From: Sphaerotilus natans
Lineage (GTDB): Bacteria; Pseudomonadota; Gammaproteobacteria; Burkholderiales; Burkholderiaceae_C
Direction: 5' to 3'
NCBI RefSeq assembly: GCF_900156335.1
Contig: NZ_FTMZ01000003.1
Location: 189,950-253,949 of the forward strand
DNA: 64,000 nt
Positions 57,530 to 64,000 of the stretch are shown here, one piece after another. Made by a program: the position numbers and the translations under genes. Numbering within the stretch: the stretch's first letter is position 1; each line of letters starts with the position of its first letter. The notes under the pieces were generated by a model, which was not told the DNA's origin, did no database searches, and saw only the letters and a list, made by a program, of their open reading frames with translations.

Positions 57530-58240
57530 TCAGGCTCCTGCGGCGGCACGCGCCGCCGGTGGCATGAAGCGCTCGTCGCCGATGCGGCAGGCCAGCGCCG
57601 CATCCGGCCGGCCGGCCTCGTAGGCCTGCAGCGACAGCGTCGGCACGGTGACCGCCTCGTCGGCCTCCGGCGGCAGGTCGCGTGGCACCGGGCGGGCGCC
57701 CCAGGCCCGCAGCCGCTCCAGCGCCAGCGCCAGCGCGTCGTCGACCGCCAGGCGCACCTTCGGGCGCAGGCTGCCGCCGTAGTCCTCGAGCTCCTCGGGC
57801 TGGCAGCCGATCAGCAGCACCTCGGCCGGATAGTGGCCGGTGAGCTGCGCCAGCATCAGCACCTCCTGGAAGCCGGTCTGGTGCAGGCTCATCTTCTTGG
57901 CGCCGAGGAATTTCGGCACCTCCTCGTTCTCGACCTGGTGCAGCGTGCCGGGCGCCAGGCCGTAGTCGATCGCGTCGAGGATCAGCAGCCGCGCGGCGGC
58001 CTGCACATGCTGGATCAGGTACAGGCCCTGGGTGCCGCCGTCGATCAGCTGCACCTCCGGAAGGCCTTCGCCCTCGGCGAAGGACCACTGGCGCTGCAGG
58101 GCCTCGACGCAGCGCACGCCAAAGCCCTCGTCGGCCCACAGCACATTGCCGATGCCCAGCACCACGATCGGGCCGGTCGGCAGGGGCGGGGGTGTGTCAC
58201 CCGGCGGGTGGCAGGTCGGTTCGGACGTGTCAGGTGTCAT
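57530..58240 (-). CDS. hupD: hydrogenase maturation endopeptidase HupD/HoxM
   Basis: A 236-residue protease that removes the C-terminal peptide of HupL once nickel is bound. Seen are VLGIGNVLWADEGFGVRCVE with the metal-binding acid (about 27-46), LDAIDYGLAPG with the second acid (about 90), and the HQTGFQEVL region with His. The C-terminal extension beyond residue 190 is longer than usual. Confidence 0.95.
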   Translation of the reverse strand: MTPDTSEPTCHPPGDTPPPLPTGPIVVLGIGNVLWADEGFGVRCVEALQRQWSFAEGEGLPEVQLIDGGTQGLYLIQHVQAAARLLILDAIDYGLAPGTLHQVENEEVPKFLGAKKMSLHQTGFQEVLMLAQLTGHYPAEVLLIGCQPEELEDYGGSLRPKVRLAVDDALALALERLRAWGARPVPRDLPPEADEAVTVPTLSLQAYEAGRPDAALACRIGDERFMPPAARAAAGA

Positions 58241-58306
58241 GGCGGACCTCGGCGGTCGGAAGGATTCGGGAAATTCAGGGAGTTCGGGGGGCGGGAGCGC
58301 GGGCGC

Positions 58307-58663
58307 TCAGTCGGCGGCCGGGCGCTGCACCGGCCGGTCGCGGCCTTCGCGCATGCGCTCGCGCAGTTCGCGCCAGTGGTGGTAGCTGTCCCAGCGCGCC
58401 TGCAGCTGCAGCCAGAAGCCGGCGTCCACGCCGAAGGCCAGCGCGCAGCGGATGGCGGTGTCGGCCGACATCGCGCGCTGGCCCAGCACCAGCTCGCTGA
58501 CCCGCCGGCGCGAGATGCCCAGCAGCCGCGCCGCCGCGCTCTGGCTGATGCCCAGCGGCATCAGGCAGTGGCGGTTCAGGAAGCGGCCCGGGTGCTCGGG
58601 CCGGCGCAGCGGCACGCCGCGCGGCGCCAGCGGCAGGACGGGCGGACGCGGGGCGGCGCGCAT
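58307..58663 (-). CDS. HigA-like XRE-family DNA-binding protein within the hup operon
   Basis: A 118-residue protein with the HigA antitoxin layout: RPEHPGRFLNRHCLMPLG, then helix-turn-helix ISQSAAARLLGISRRRVSELV (about 46-66), then MSADTAIRCALAFGVDAGFWLQLQARWD. Its ATG overlaps the hupC stop by one base (TGATG), so it is translated as part of the operon. No HigB toxin is adjacent. It may act as an autoregulator of the operon or be a domesticated antitoxin. Confidence 0.8.
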   Translation of the reverse strand: MRAAPRPPVLPLAPRGVPLRRPEHPGRFLNRHCLMPLGISQSAAARLLGISRRRVSELVLGQRAMSADTAIRCALAFGVDAGFWLQLQARWDSYHHWRELRERMREGRDRPVQRPAAD

Positions 58664-59400
58664 CAGTCCTTGAAGGTGCGGTAGCCGGAAATCATCGTGC
58701 TGACGATGCTCTGGCGGCCCATGATGTCCTCGCGGATCGCGGCATAGACATGCAGCGTCACGAAGACGACCATGCCCCACATGCCCAGCCGGTGCCAGGT
58801 GTGCACGTCCTGCGACTGGCCCATCAGCGGGATCACCCAGCCGAACAGCCGGTCAGCCCAGGAGCCGGCGCCCAGGCCTTCGCCGTAGAGCGCGAAGCCG
58901 GTGCAGATCATGAAGATCGAGAACAGGAAGAAGCCGCAGAACATCGCCAGCCGCGCCATCGGGTTGTGGCCGACATACTGGTTGGGCTTCGGGACCAGGA
59001 ACAGGTACCAGCCGATCATCCGGAACACTTCCTTCCAGTAGGCGGGCGTCAGCAGCGGCAGCGTGAACAGCTCGCGGGCATGGTGGTTGCCCACCAGCGC
59101 CCAGTACATGCGCCCGAGCAGGCCGATCGCGAACACATAGGCCGCGGCGAAATGCGCGAAGCGGATGTAGCCCATCAGGAAATGGTCGCTGGCCTCGCCG
59201 GGCATGGTCGGCAGCGGGCGGCCGATGAAGTAGCCGGTGACGGCCAGCACGGTGATCGCCAGCGCGTTGATCCAGTGCCAGACGCGCACCGGCGCCTCGT
59301 AGACATAGACCGACTGGATCGACTGGCCGTGCGCGACCGCGTCGGCATCGATGCCGGTGGCGTCGGCCAGCTTGTGGGCCGACGGGGTGCTTGTGCTCAT
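58663..59400 (-). CDS. hupC: hydrogenase b-type cytochrome HupC/HoxZ
   Basis: A 245-residue membrane cytochrome b that anchors the hydrogenase and passes electrons to quinone. Four to five helices; heme-ligand His occur in VRVWHWINALAI (about 40), IRFAHFAAAYVF (about 80) and VHTWHRLGMWGMVVFVTLHVYAA (about 200-222). It ends GRQSIVSTMISGYRTFKD, typical of the family. It follows hupE by 58 bases. Confidence 0.95.
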   Translation of the reverse strand: MSTSTPSAHKLADATGIDADAVAHGQSIQSVYVYEAPVRVWHWINALAITVLAVTGYFIGRPLPTMPGEASDHFLMGYIRFAHFAAAYVFAIGLLGRMYWALVGNHHARELFTLPLLTPAYWKEVFRMIGWYLFLVPKPNQYVGHNPMARLAMFCGFFLFSIFMICTGFALYGEGLGAGSWADRLFGWVIPLMGQSQDVHTWHRLGMWGMVVFVTLHVYAAIREDIMGRQSIVSTMISGYRTFKD

Positions 59401-59458
59401 GCGTGTCTCCTCCTCGTGATGCCGGCGCCGCAGGCGACGCCGGCAGGGTGGGCGGCGG

Positions 59459-60064
59459 TCAGCCGCGGGCCAGCAGCACCAGGCCGGTCAGACCGACCGC
59501 GCCGCCGAGCACCTGCCAGACGCGCGCCTGCAGATGGGCCATCGCCCGGCCCAGGCCGAGGCCGGCGGCGTGCAGCAGCGCGGTCGTCACGACGAAGCCG
59601 GCCGCGTAGCCGGCGAACAGGCCGCCGGCGGGCAGCTCGGCGCCGTGCGCCAGGCCGTGCATCAGCGCGGCCGCGGCGGTCAGCGCCAGGCCGGCGCCAA
59701 CCGGCACCTGCCGCGCGAAGGCCAGCATCAGGCCGAACAGCAGCACGCTGGCAGCGATCGCGGTCTCGGTCAGCGGCAGCGCCAGGCCGGCCGCACCGGC
59801 CACCGCGCCGGCCAGCAGCGCGGCCAGGAAGGTCGCCGGGCCGGCCGCGCGCCGCCCGGCCGGCAGCGCCACCGCCGACCAGGTGCCCACCGCCACCATC
59901 GCCAGCAGGTGGTCGAGGCCGAGCGGATGCGCCAGGCCGGCGAACAGGCTGTCGGTGCCGTGGCCGGTATGGGCCTGCGCGGCGCCGGTGGCGGCCAGCG
60001 CCGCGATCGCGCCCAGGGTGCGCAGGGTCGTCGTCGTTTTCTTCGTCTTCGTCGTCATGGTCAT
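59459..60064 (-). CDS. hupE: HupE/UreJ nickel permease-like protein
   Basis: A 201-residue membrane protein with a signal-peptide-like N-terminus (about 1-31) and six hydrophobic helices. The HPLGLDHLLAM motif (about 46-56) and MHGLAHGAELP are the His-rich signature of HupE, which imports nickel for hydrogenase. GAGGAGA lies before ATG 60064; a second ATG two codons in is also possible. It is inserted between hupL and hupC relative to the Cupriavidus order. Confidence 0.93.
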   Translation of the reverse strand: MTMTTKTKKTTTTLRTLGAIAALAATGAAQAHTGHGTDSLFAGLAHPLGLDHLLAMVAVGTWSAVALPAGRRAAGPATFLAALLAGAVAGAAGLALPLTETAIAASVLLFGLMLAFARQVPVGAGLALTAAAALMHGLAHGAELPAGGLFAGYAAGFVVTTALLHAAGLGLGRAMAHLQARVWQVLGGAVGLTGLVLLARG

Positions 60065-60099
60065 CTCGATCTCCTCGGGGGACGGGTTGCCGCTGGGCT

Positions 60100-61959
60100 T
60101 CAGCGCACCTTGACGGTGGCCATTTCCTGGCCGTCCGGGCTCATGACATGGGTCGAGCAGGCCAGGCAGGGGTCGAAGGAATGCAGCGTGCGCAGGATCT
60201 CGACCGGCTGCTCCGGATTGACCATCGGCGTGTTCAGCAGCGAGGCCTCGAAGGCGCCGATCTGGCCCTTGTGGTCGCGCGGGCTGCCGTTCCAGGTGGT
60301 CGGCACCACGCACTGGTAGTTCTCGATCCGGCCGTCCTTGATGCGGATCCAGTGGCCGAGCATGCCGCGCGGCGCGGCCACGGTGCCCACGCCCTTGGCC
60401 TCCTTCGGCCAGGTGCTCGGGTCCCACTTCTCGACGTTGGCGGTGGCGGTGTCGCCGGCCTTGATGTTGGCGACGAGCTGACGGAAGTCGTCCATCATCA
60501 TCTCGCCGCAGTACTGGCTCTCGAGCGCGCGCGCCAGCGTGCGGCCGATCGTGCTGGGCAGCAGCTGCTTCAGGCTCAGGCGGGTCTCGGGCAGGCCCAG
60601 CGCCTTGGGCAGGTCGCTGTTGATCATGCGCGCCGAGACATCCACCTGTTCCTTGACCCGCTGGCAATGCTTGTTGCCCTGGGTCGCATGCACATAGCCG
60701 AGGATGTAGCGCGACAGCGGGCCGACCTCGACCGCATGGCCGCGCCAGCGCGGCGACTTGATCCACGAGTACTTGGCCGATTCGTCGAGCTGCTCGATCC
60801 GGGTGCGGGTGCCCTTGAAGTTCGGGCCCTCGGGCTGGTAGTTGGGCTCGGTCACGCCGTCCCAGGGGTGCAGGCCCTGGGTCTCGTCGCCGTACTTGTA
60901 CCAGCTGTGGGTCACGAACTCCTGCACCTGCTCCGGGTCGCGCGGATCGATCGGATGGATCTTGTCCCAGTTGCCGTCGAGGATCACGCCGCCGGGCAGC
61001 TGGTGGGTGCTGAAGTCGTAGGGCACCTTCTCGTAGGTGCCGTAGTCGGCGATGTTCTTCGCGCTCAGGCCGCCGCCATGCAGCCAGCCGGCCTGCTTGT
61101 AGATCGTGCCGATCGCCAGCACGTCCGGGATGTAGACGTTCTGGTTGAACTCGATCATCTCCTTGATGCGCGCCTCGACGAAGTTGAGCCGCTCCATCGT
61201 GATCGGCGCGCCGGAGGCGCCGTCGCCGTCGAGCTTGATCGCGCAGGGCACGCCGCCGACCAGGTAGTTCGGGTGCGGGTTCTTGCCGCCGAAGATGGTG
61301 TGGACCTTCACCCATTCCTTCTGCAGGTCCAGCGCCTCCAGATAGTGGGTGACGGCCATCAGGTTGGCCTCGGGCGGCAGCACATAGGCCTTCGAGCCCC
61401 AGTAGCCGTTCATGAAGGGGCCGAGCTGGCCGCTCTCGACGAACTTCTTCAGCCGGGTCTGGATGTCGCGGAAATAGCCCGGCGAGGACAGCGGATGCGA
61501 GGGCGAGACCAGCTGCTGCAGCTCGGAGGTCTTCTTCGGGTCGGCCTTCAGCGCGCTGACCACGTCCACCCAGTCCAGCGCGTGCAGGTGATAGAAGTGC
61601 ACCGCATGGTCGTGCACCTGCAGCGTCTTGGCCATCATCTCGCGGATGAGGTGGGCGTTGAGCGGGATGCGGATGCCCAGCGCGTCCTCGACCGCACGCA
61701 CGCTGGTCAGCGCGTGGCAGCCGGTGCACACGCCGCAGATGCGCTCGACGAAGGCCCAGGCGTCGCGCGGGTCGCGCCCCTTGAGGATCACCTCCAGGCC
61801 GCGCCACATCGTGCCGGTCGACACGGCGTTGCGGATGATGTTGTCCTGGTCCACATTCACCTCGCAGCGCATGTGGCCCTCGATGCGGGTGACGGGGTCG
61901 ACGACGATGCGCCGGCCGGTGTTGTCGAGCTGGAAGCCCTGGGTCTCGATGACGCCCAT
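60100..61959 (-). CDS. hupL: [NiFe]-hydrogenase large subunit HupL/HoxG
   Basis: A 619-residue subunit holding the NiFe(CN)2CO site. Ligands are Cys75 and Cys78 in [10 protein letters not shown] and Cys598 and Cys601 in DPCLACSTH. The 15 residues after that His are the peptide removed by HupD. It oxidises H2 on the periplasmic face. It follows hupS by 58 bases. Sequence traits fit the group 1d oxygen-tolerant membrane-bound class. Confidence 0.98.
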   Translation of the reverse strand: MGVIETQGFQLDNTGRRIVVDPVTRIEGHMRCEVNVDQDNIIRNAVSTGTMWRGLEVILKGRDPRDAWAFVERICGVCTGCHALTSVRAVEDALGIRIPLNAHLIREMMAKTLQVHDHAVHFYHLHALDWVDVVSALKADPKKTSELQQLVSPSHPLSSPGYFRDIQTRLKKFVESGQLGPFMNGYWGSKAYVLPPEANLMAVTHYLEALDLQKEWVKVHTIFGGKNPHPNYLVGGVPCAIKLDGDGASGAPITMERLNFVEARIKEMIEFNQNVYIPDVLAIGTIYKQAGWLHGGGLSAKNIADYGTYEKVPYDFSTHQLPGGVILDGNWDKIHPIDPRDPEQVQEFVTHSWYKYGDETQGLHPWDGVTEPNYQPEGPNFKGTRTRIEQLDESAKYSWIKSPRWRGHAVEVGPLSRYILGYVHATQGNKHCQRVKEQVDVSARMINSDLPKALGLPETRLSLKQLLPSTIGRTLARALESQYCGEMMMDDFRQLVANIKAGDTATANVEKWDPSTWPKEAKGVGTVAAPRGMLGHWIRIKDGRIENYQCVVPTTWNGSPRDHKGQIGAFEASLLNTPMVNPEQPVEILRTLHSFDPCLACSTHVMSPDGQEMATVKVR

Positions 61960-62017
61960 GATGTGTTCTCTCTGTCCTGCGGTGTCCGGGGAGGGGCGGA
62001 TGCGGCGCGTGCCGCGC

Positions 62018-63094
62018 TCAGTGGTCGGAGGTGGCGCTGTCGCGCGAGCTGGCGCGCTTGATCGCCGAGACGGCCGCATGCGCGGCCACCGCCGCGCCGA
62101 CCACCACCGCCGTGCCGCCACCGATCTGGTCGGCGGTGCCCTCGATGCCGAACTGGTGAATGGTGGTCAGGCGGTCGTAGAACGAGCCCTTGTCCCAGAA
62201 GCCGTCCTCCGAGCAGCCGATGCAGCCGTGGCCGGCCTTGATCGGGAAGCTGGTGCCCTCGTTCCACTGCACGGTGGAGCAGGCGTTGTAGGTGGTCGGC
62301 CCCTTGCAGCCGACCTTGTAGAGGCAGTAGCCCTTCCTCGCGTACTCGTCGTCGAAGCTCTCGACGAACTGGCCGGCGTCGAAGTGCGGCCGGCGATAGC
62401 ACTTGTCGTGGATGCGCTGGCTGTAGAACATCTTCGGCCGGCCCTGGCGGTCCAGCTCGGGGATGCGGTCGAAGGTCAGCATGTAGGTGATCACGCCGGT
62501 CATCACCTCGGCGATCGGCGGGCAGCCGGGCACCTTGATGATGGGCTTGTCGGTGATGACCTTGTGGATCGGCGTGGCCTGCGTCGGGTTGGGCTTGGCG
62601 GCCTGCACGCAGCCCCAGGACGCGCACGAGCCCCAGGCGATGATGGCCTTGGCGTCCTTGGCCACATGCTTGAGCTTCTCGATGAAGGGCTTGCCCGACT
62701 GGATGCAGAACATCCCGTCCTCGTTGAGCGGCGGATTGCCCTCGACGGCGAGGATGTACTGACCCTTGTACTTGGTCATGATCTCCTCGAGGATGGCCTC
62801 GGCCTGGTGGCCGGCGGCGGCCATCAGCGTGTCGTCGTAGTCCAGGCTGATCATCGACAGCACCACGTCCTTGGCCAGCGGGTGCGCGCTGCGGATGAAC
62901 GATTCGCTGCAGCAGGTGCACTCCAGGCCGTGCAGCCACAGCACGGGCGTGCGCGGCTTGGTCTCCATCGCGTGCGCGATTCTCGGCACGAAGGCCGGGC
63001 CCAGGCCCAGCGAGGTCGCGGTCAGCGAGCAGTACTTCAGCAGGCTGCGGCGCGAGATGCCTTGGCGTCGCATCACCTCGTAGAAGGTTTCCAT
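62018..63094 (-). CDS. hupS: [NiFe]-hydrogenase small subunit HupS/HoxK, oxygen-tolerant type
   Basis: A 358-residue iron-sulfur subunit with a Tat signal (SRRSLLK at 14-20; cleavage near Ala42) and a C-terminal membrane anchor (about 320-345). The proximal-cluster Cys are 59, 61, 62, 157, 162 and 191 in the precursor. Subtracting 42 gives 17, 19, 20, 115, 120 and 149, exactly the six Cys of the [4Fe-3S] cluster of oxygen-tolerant enzymes (extra Cys19 and Cys120). GAGGAGA lies upstream of ATG 63094. First gene of the operon. Confidence 0.98.
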   Translation of the reverse strand: METFYEVMRRQGISRRSLLKYCSLTATSLGLGPAFVPRIAHAMETKPRTPVLWLHGLECTCCSESFIRSAHPLAKDVVLSMISLDYDDTLMAAAGHQAEAILEEIMTKYKGQYILAVEGNPPLNEDGMFCIQSGKPFIEKLKHVAKDAKAIIAWGSCASWGCVQAAKPNPTQATPIHKVITDKPIIKVPGCPPIAEVMTGVITYMLTFDRIPELDRQGRPKMFYSQRIHDKCYRRPHFDAGQFVESFDDEYARKGYCLYKVGCKGPTTYNACSTVQWNEGTSFPIKAGHGCIGCSEDGFWDKGSFYDRLTTIHQFGIEGTADQIGGGTAVVVGAAVAAHAAVSAIKRASSRDSATSDH

Positions 63095-63182
63095 GGGGTG
63101 TCTCCTCGGGTTTCTGTCGCGGAGAACGTCACAAGTCGCGTGCCTGCCTCGGCTGGAGTCAGGGTAATCACTGATCCGTGTT

Positions 63183-63197
63183 GCAAGTCCTTGTCAC
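63183..63197 (-). promoter_or_regulatory. candidate sigma54-like promoter of the hup operon
   Basis: Minus strand GTGACA-N5-TTGC in the hupS leader, with correct -24/-12 spacing. The -12 TTGC is perfect; the -24 has TG instead of GG. It would start transcription about 77 bases before hupS. HupR in this window keeps the GAFTGA sigma54-contact loop, which agrees with such a promoter. Confidence 0.35.
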
Positions 63198-63368
63198 GGC
63201 TTGGAAATTCGTCACGCCTTGACGCAGGTCAGGCCAGGTTCCTGACGGGGGTGGAAAGAGGGCTTGCAGCGAGGCATCCGGCCTGGAATCGATGCTTGCG
63301 GTGCGGCGCGAGCCGGCGTCAGCCCGATGGTGATACCCTGCAGACACCACTACAGAGAAAGGCGCCCC

Positions 63369-63539
63369 ATGCCCATCAAGCCGAACTACTCGTTCGAGAA
63401 ACGCCAGCGCGAGCTGGAGAAGAAGAAGAAGAAGGCGGAAAAGGCGCAGAAGAAGGCCAACCCCGGTCCGAGCCATTCGCGCGAGGACGACGGTGCCCAT
63501 GCGGCGTCGGCCCCCCAGGAGGGCGCCTCCAGTCTCTGA
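63369..63539 (+). CDS. small Lys-rich conserved-looking protein
   Basis: A 56-residue hydrophilic protein: MPIKPNYSFEKRQRELE, then a run of Lys/Glu/Ala (about 18-30), then a polar tail. An AGAAAGG ribosome binding site precedes the ATG. Small proteins with this PNYSFEKRQRE start occur in many betaproteobacteria, with no known role. It is convergent with hupT (3-base gap) and divergent from hupS. Confidence 0.75.
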   Translation: MPIKPNYSFEKRQRELEKKKKKAEKAQKKANPGPSHSREDDGAHAASAPQEGASSL

Positions 63540-63542
63540 GCT

Positions 63543-64000
63543 TCAGCCGCGGGCGGGCAGTTCGACCACGAACTCCGCGCCGCCGCCCGCCTGGTTGCCG
63601 GCGAGCAGCCGCCCGCCGTGCTGCTCGACGATGCCGTAGCTGATCGACAGCCCCAGGCCGGTGCCCTTGCCGACCGGCTTGGTGGTGAAGAAGGGGTCGA
63701 ACAGCCGCCCCAGATGCTCCGGCGCGATGCCGGGGCCGTTGTCGCGGAACACCAGCCGCGCCAGGCCGGCTTCCAGATGGCCGGTGATCCACAGCGTCGG
63801 GGGCTTCGCGCCTGCGCCGCTGGTCGCGTCCCAGGCGTTCTGGATCAGGTTGAGCATCACCTGCAGCAGCGGTCCCGGCGCCCCTTCGACCACCGCGTCG
63901 GGGCCGGGCTGCCAGTGCACGACGAAGTCCGGCGCGGTGCCCTTGCGCACCCAGTGGATCGCCTGCTCGACCACCTCGTTGAGCCGCACCGGGCCGCGCT
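63543..64000 (-). CDS. hupT: hydrogenase sensor histidine kinase HupT/HoxJ, C-terminal part
   Basis: The C-terminal 150 or so residues of a histidine kinase, cut by the right edge of the window. The ATP-binding domain is complete: N-box [11 protein letters not shown]1 [11 protein letters not shown]-box LFDPFFTTK and G2 [12 protein letters not shown]. Its place beside the hup operon makes it the partner of HupR. It would phosphorylate the regulator unless held by the H2 sensor. The Met at 63989 is internal, not the start. Confidence 0.88.
   Translation of the reverse strand, partial: RGPVRLNEVVEQAIHWVRKGTAPDFVVHWQPGPDAVVEGAPGPLLQVMLNLIQNAWDATSGAGAKPPTLWITGHLEAGLARLVFRDNGPGIAPEHLGRLFDPFFTTKPVGKGTGLGLSISYGIVEQHGGRLLAGNQAGGGAEFVVELPARG

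Noticed and set aside
58750-62061. A plus-strand open frame of about 1100 codons opposite hupC, hupE and hupL
   Set aside because: It is another GC-driven antisense frame. The minus strand encodes recognised hydrogenase proteins throughout.

Overview
The window comes from a high-GC betaproteobacterium of the order Burkholderiales, probably near the Leptothrix/Sphaerotilus/Rubrivivax/Ideonella group. This rests on protein character, the nuoN-DUF2818-NUDIX-DUF1178 order, a hydrogenase operon with the gene order of the Cupriavidus necator membrane-bound hydrogenase (MBH) locus, and the GC-rich third codon positions. No species is claimed. No tRNA, rRNA, CRISPR array or transposase was seen.

Left part (1-23.4 kb) looks like core chromosome: the end of nuoN, NUDIX and DUF genes, a flavin oxidase, a YihY membrane protein, an Aer-like chemoreceptor, a CBS protein, cheW and aroC. 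It also holds a chemotaxis cluster without cheA (cheD, cheW, a soluble poly-HAMP receptor, a STAS protein, cheY and a CheZ-like protein), and a glycine-catabolism operon gcvT-gcvH-gcvP-ltaE behind a tandem glycine riboswitch.

23.4-33.4 kb is a catabolic block with different codon habits (more GAA and TTT): a LysR regulator divergent from a pimFBCD-like beta-oxidation operon with an isomerase-like crotonase, a CaiB-type CoA transferase and an orphan Bug solute receptor. It probably degrades a dicarboxylate of pimelate or adipate type. Its LysR gene ends inside the -10 element of the gcv promoter. Its far end abuts a 58-bp hypE relic.

33.6-40.2 kb is a six-component toluene-4-monooxygenase-type diiron monooxygenase operon (tmoABCDE...F). 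A styrene-oxide-isomerase-like membrane protein is inserted between the beta subunit and the reductase, and an AraC regulator is divergent from the operon. This is the most striking feature: one operon appears to couple epoxide formation to epoxide-to-carbonyl isomerisation.

40.2-64 kb is a [NiFe]-hydrogenase locus on the minus strand: hupT (partial), hupS-hupL-hupE-hupC-[HigA-like]-hupD-F-G-H-I-J-K, hypA-B-F-C-D-E, five unrelated genes, then hupR and hupU. The small subunit has the six-cysteine signature of oxygen-tolerant enzymes. The sensor large subunit (hupV/hoxC) is missing next to hupU, where the monooxygenase island now sits. The order is a cyclic permutation of the C. necator MBH locus. 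Palindromic repeats of the 'AKAGTH' class have entered this region, and two of them are read through as coding sequence in hypF and hupJ.
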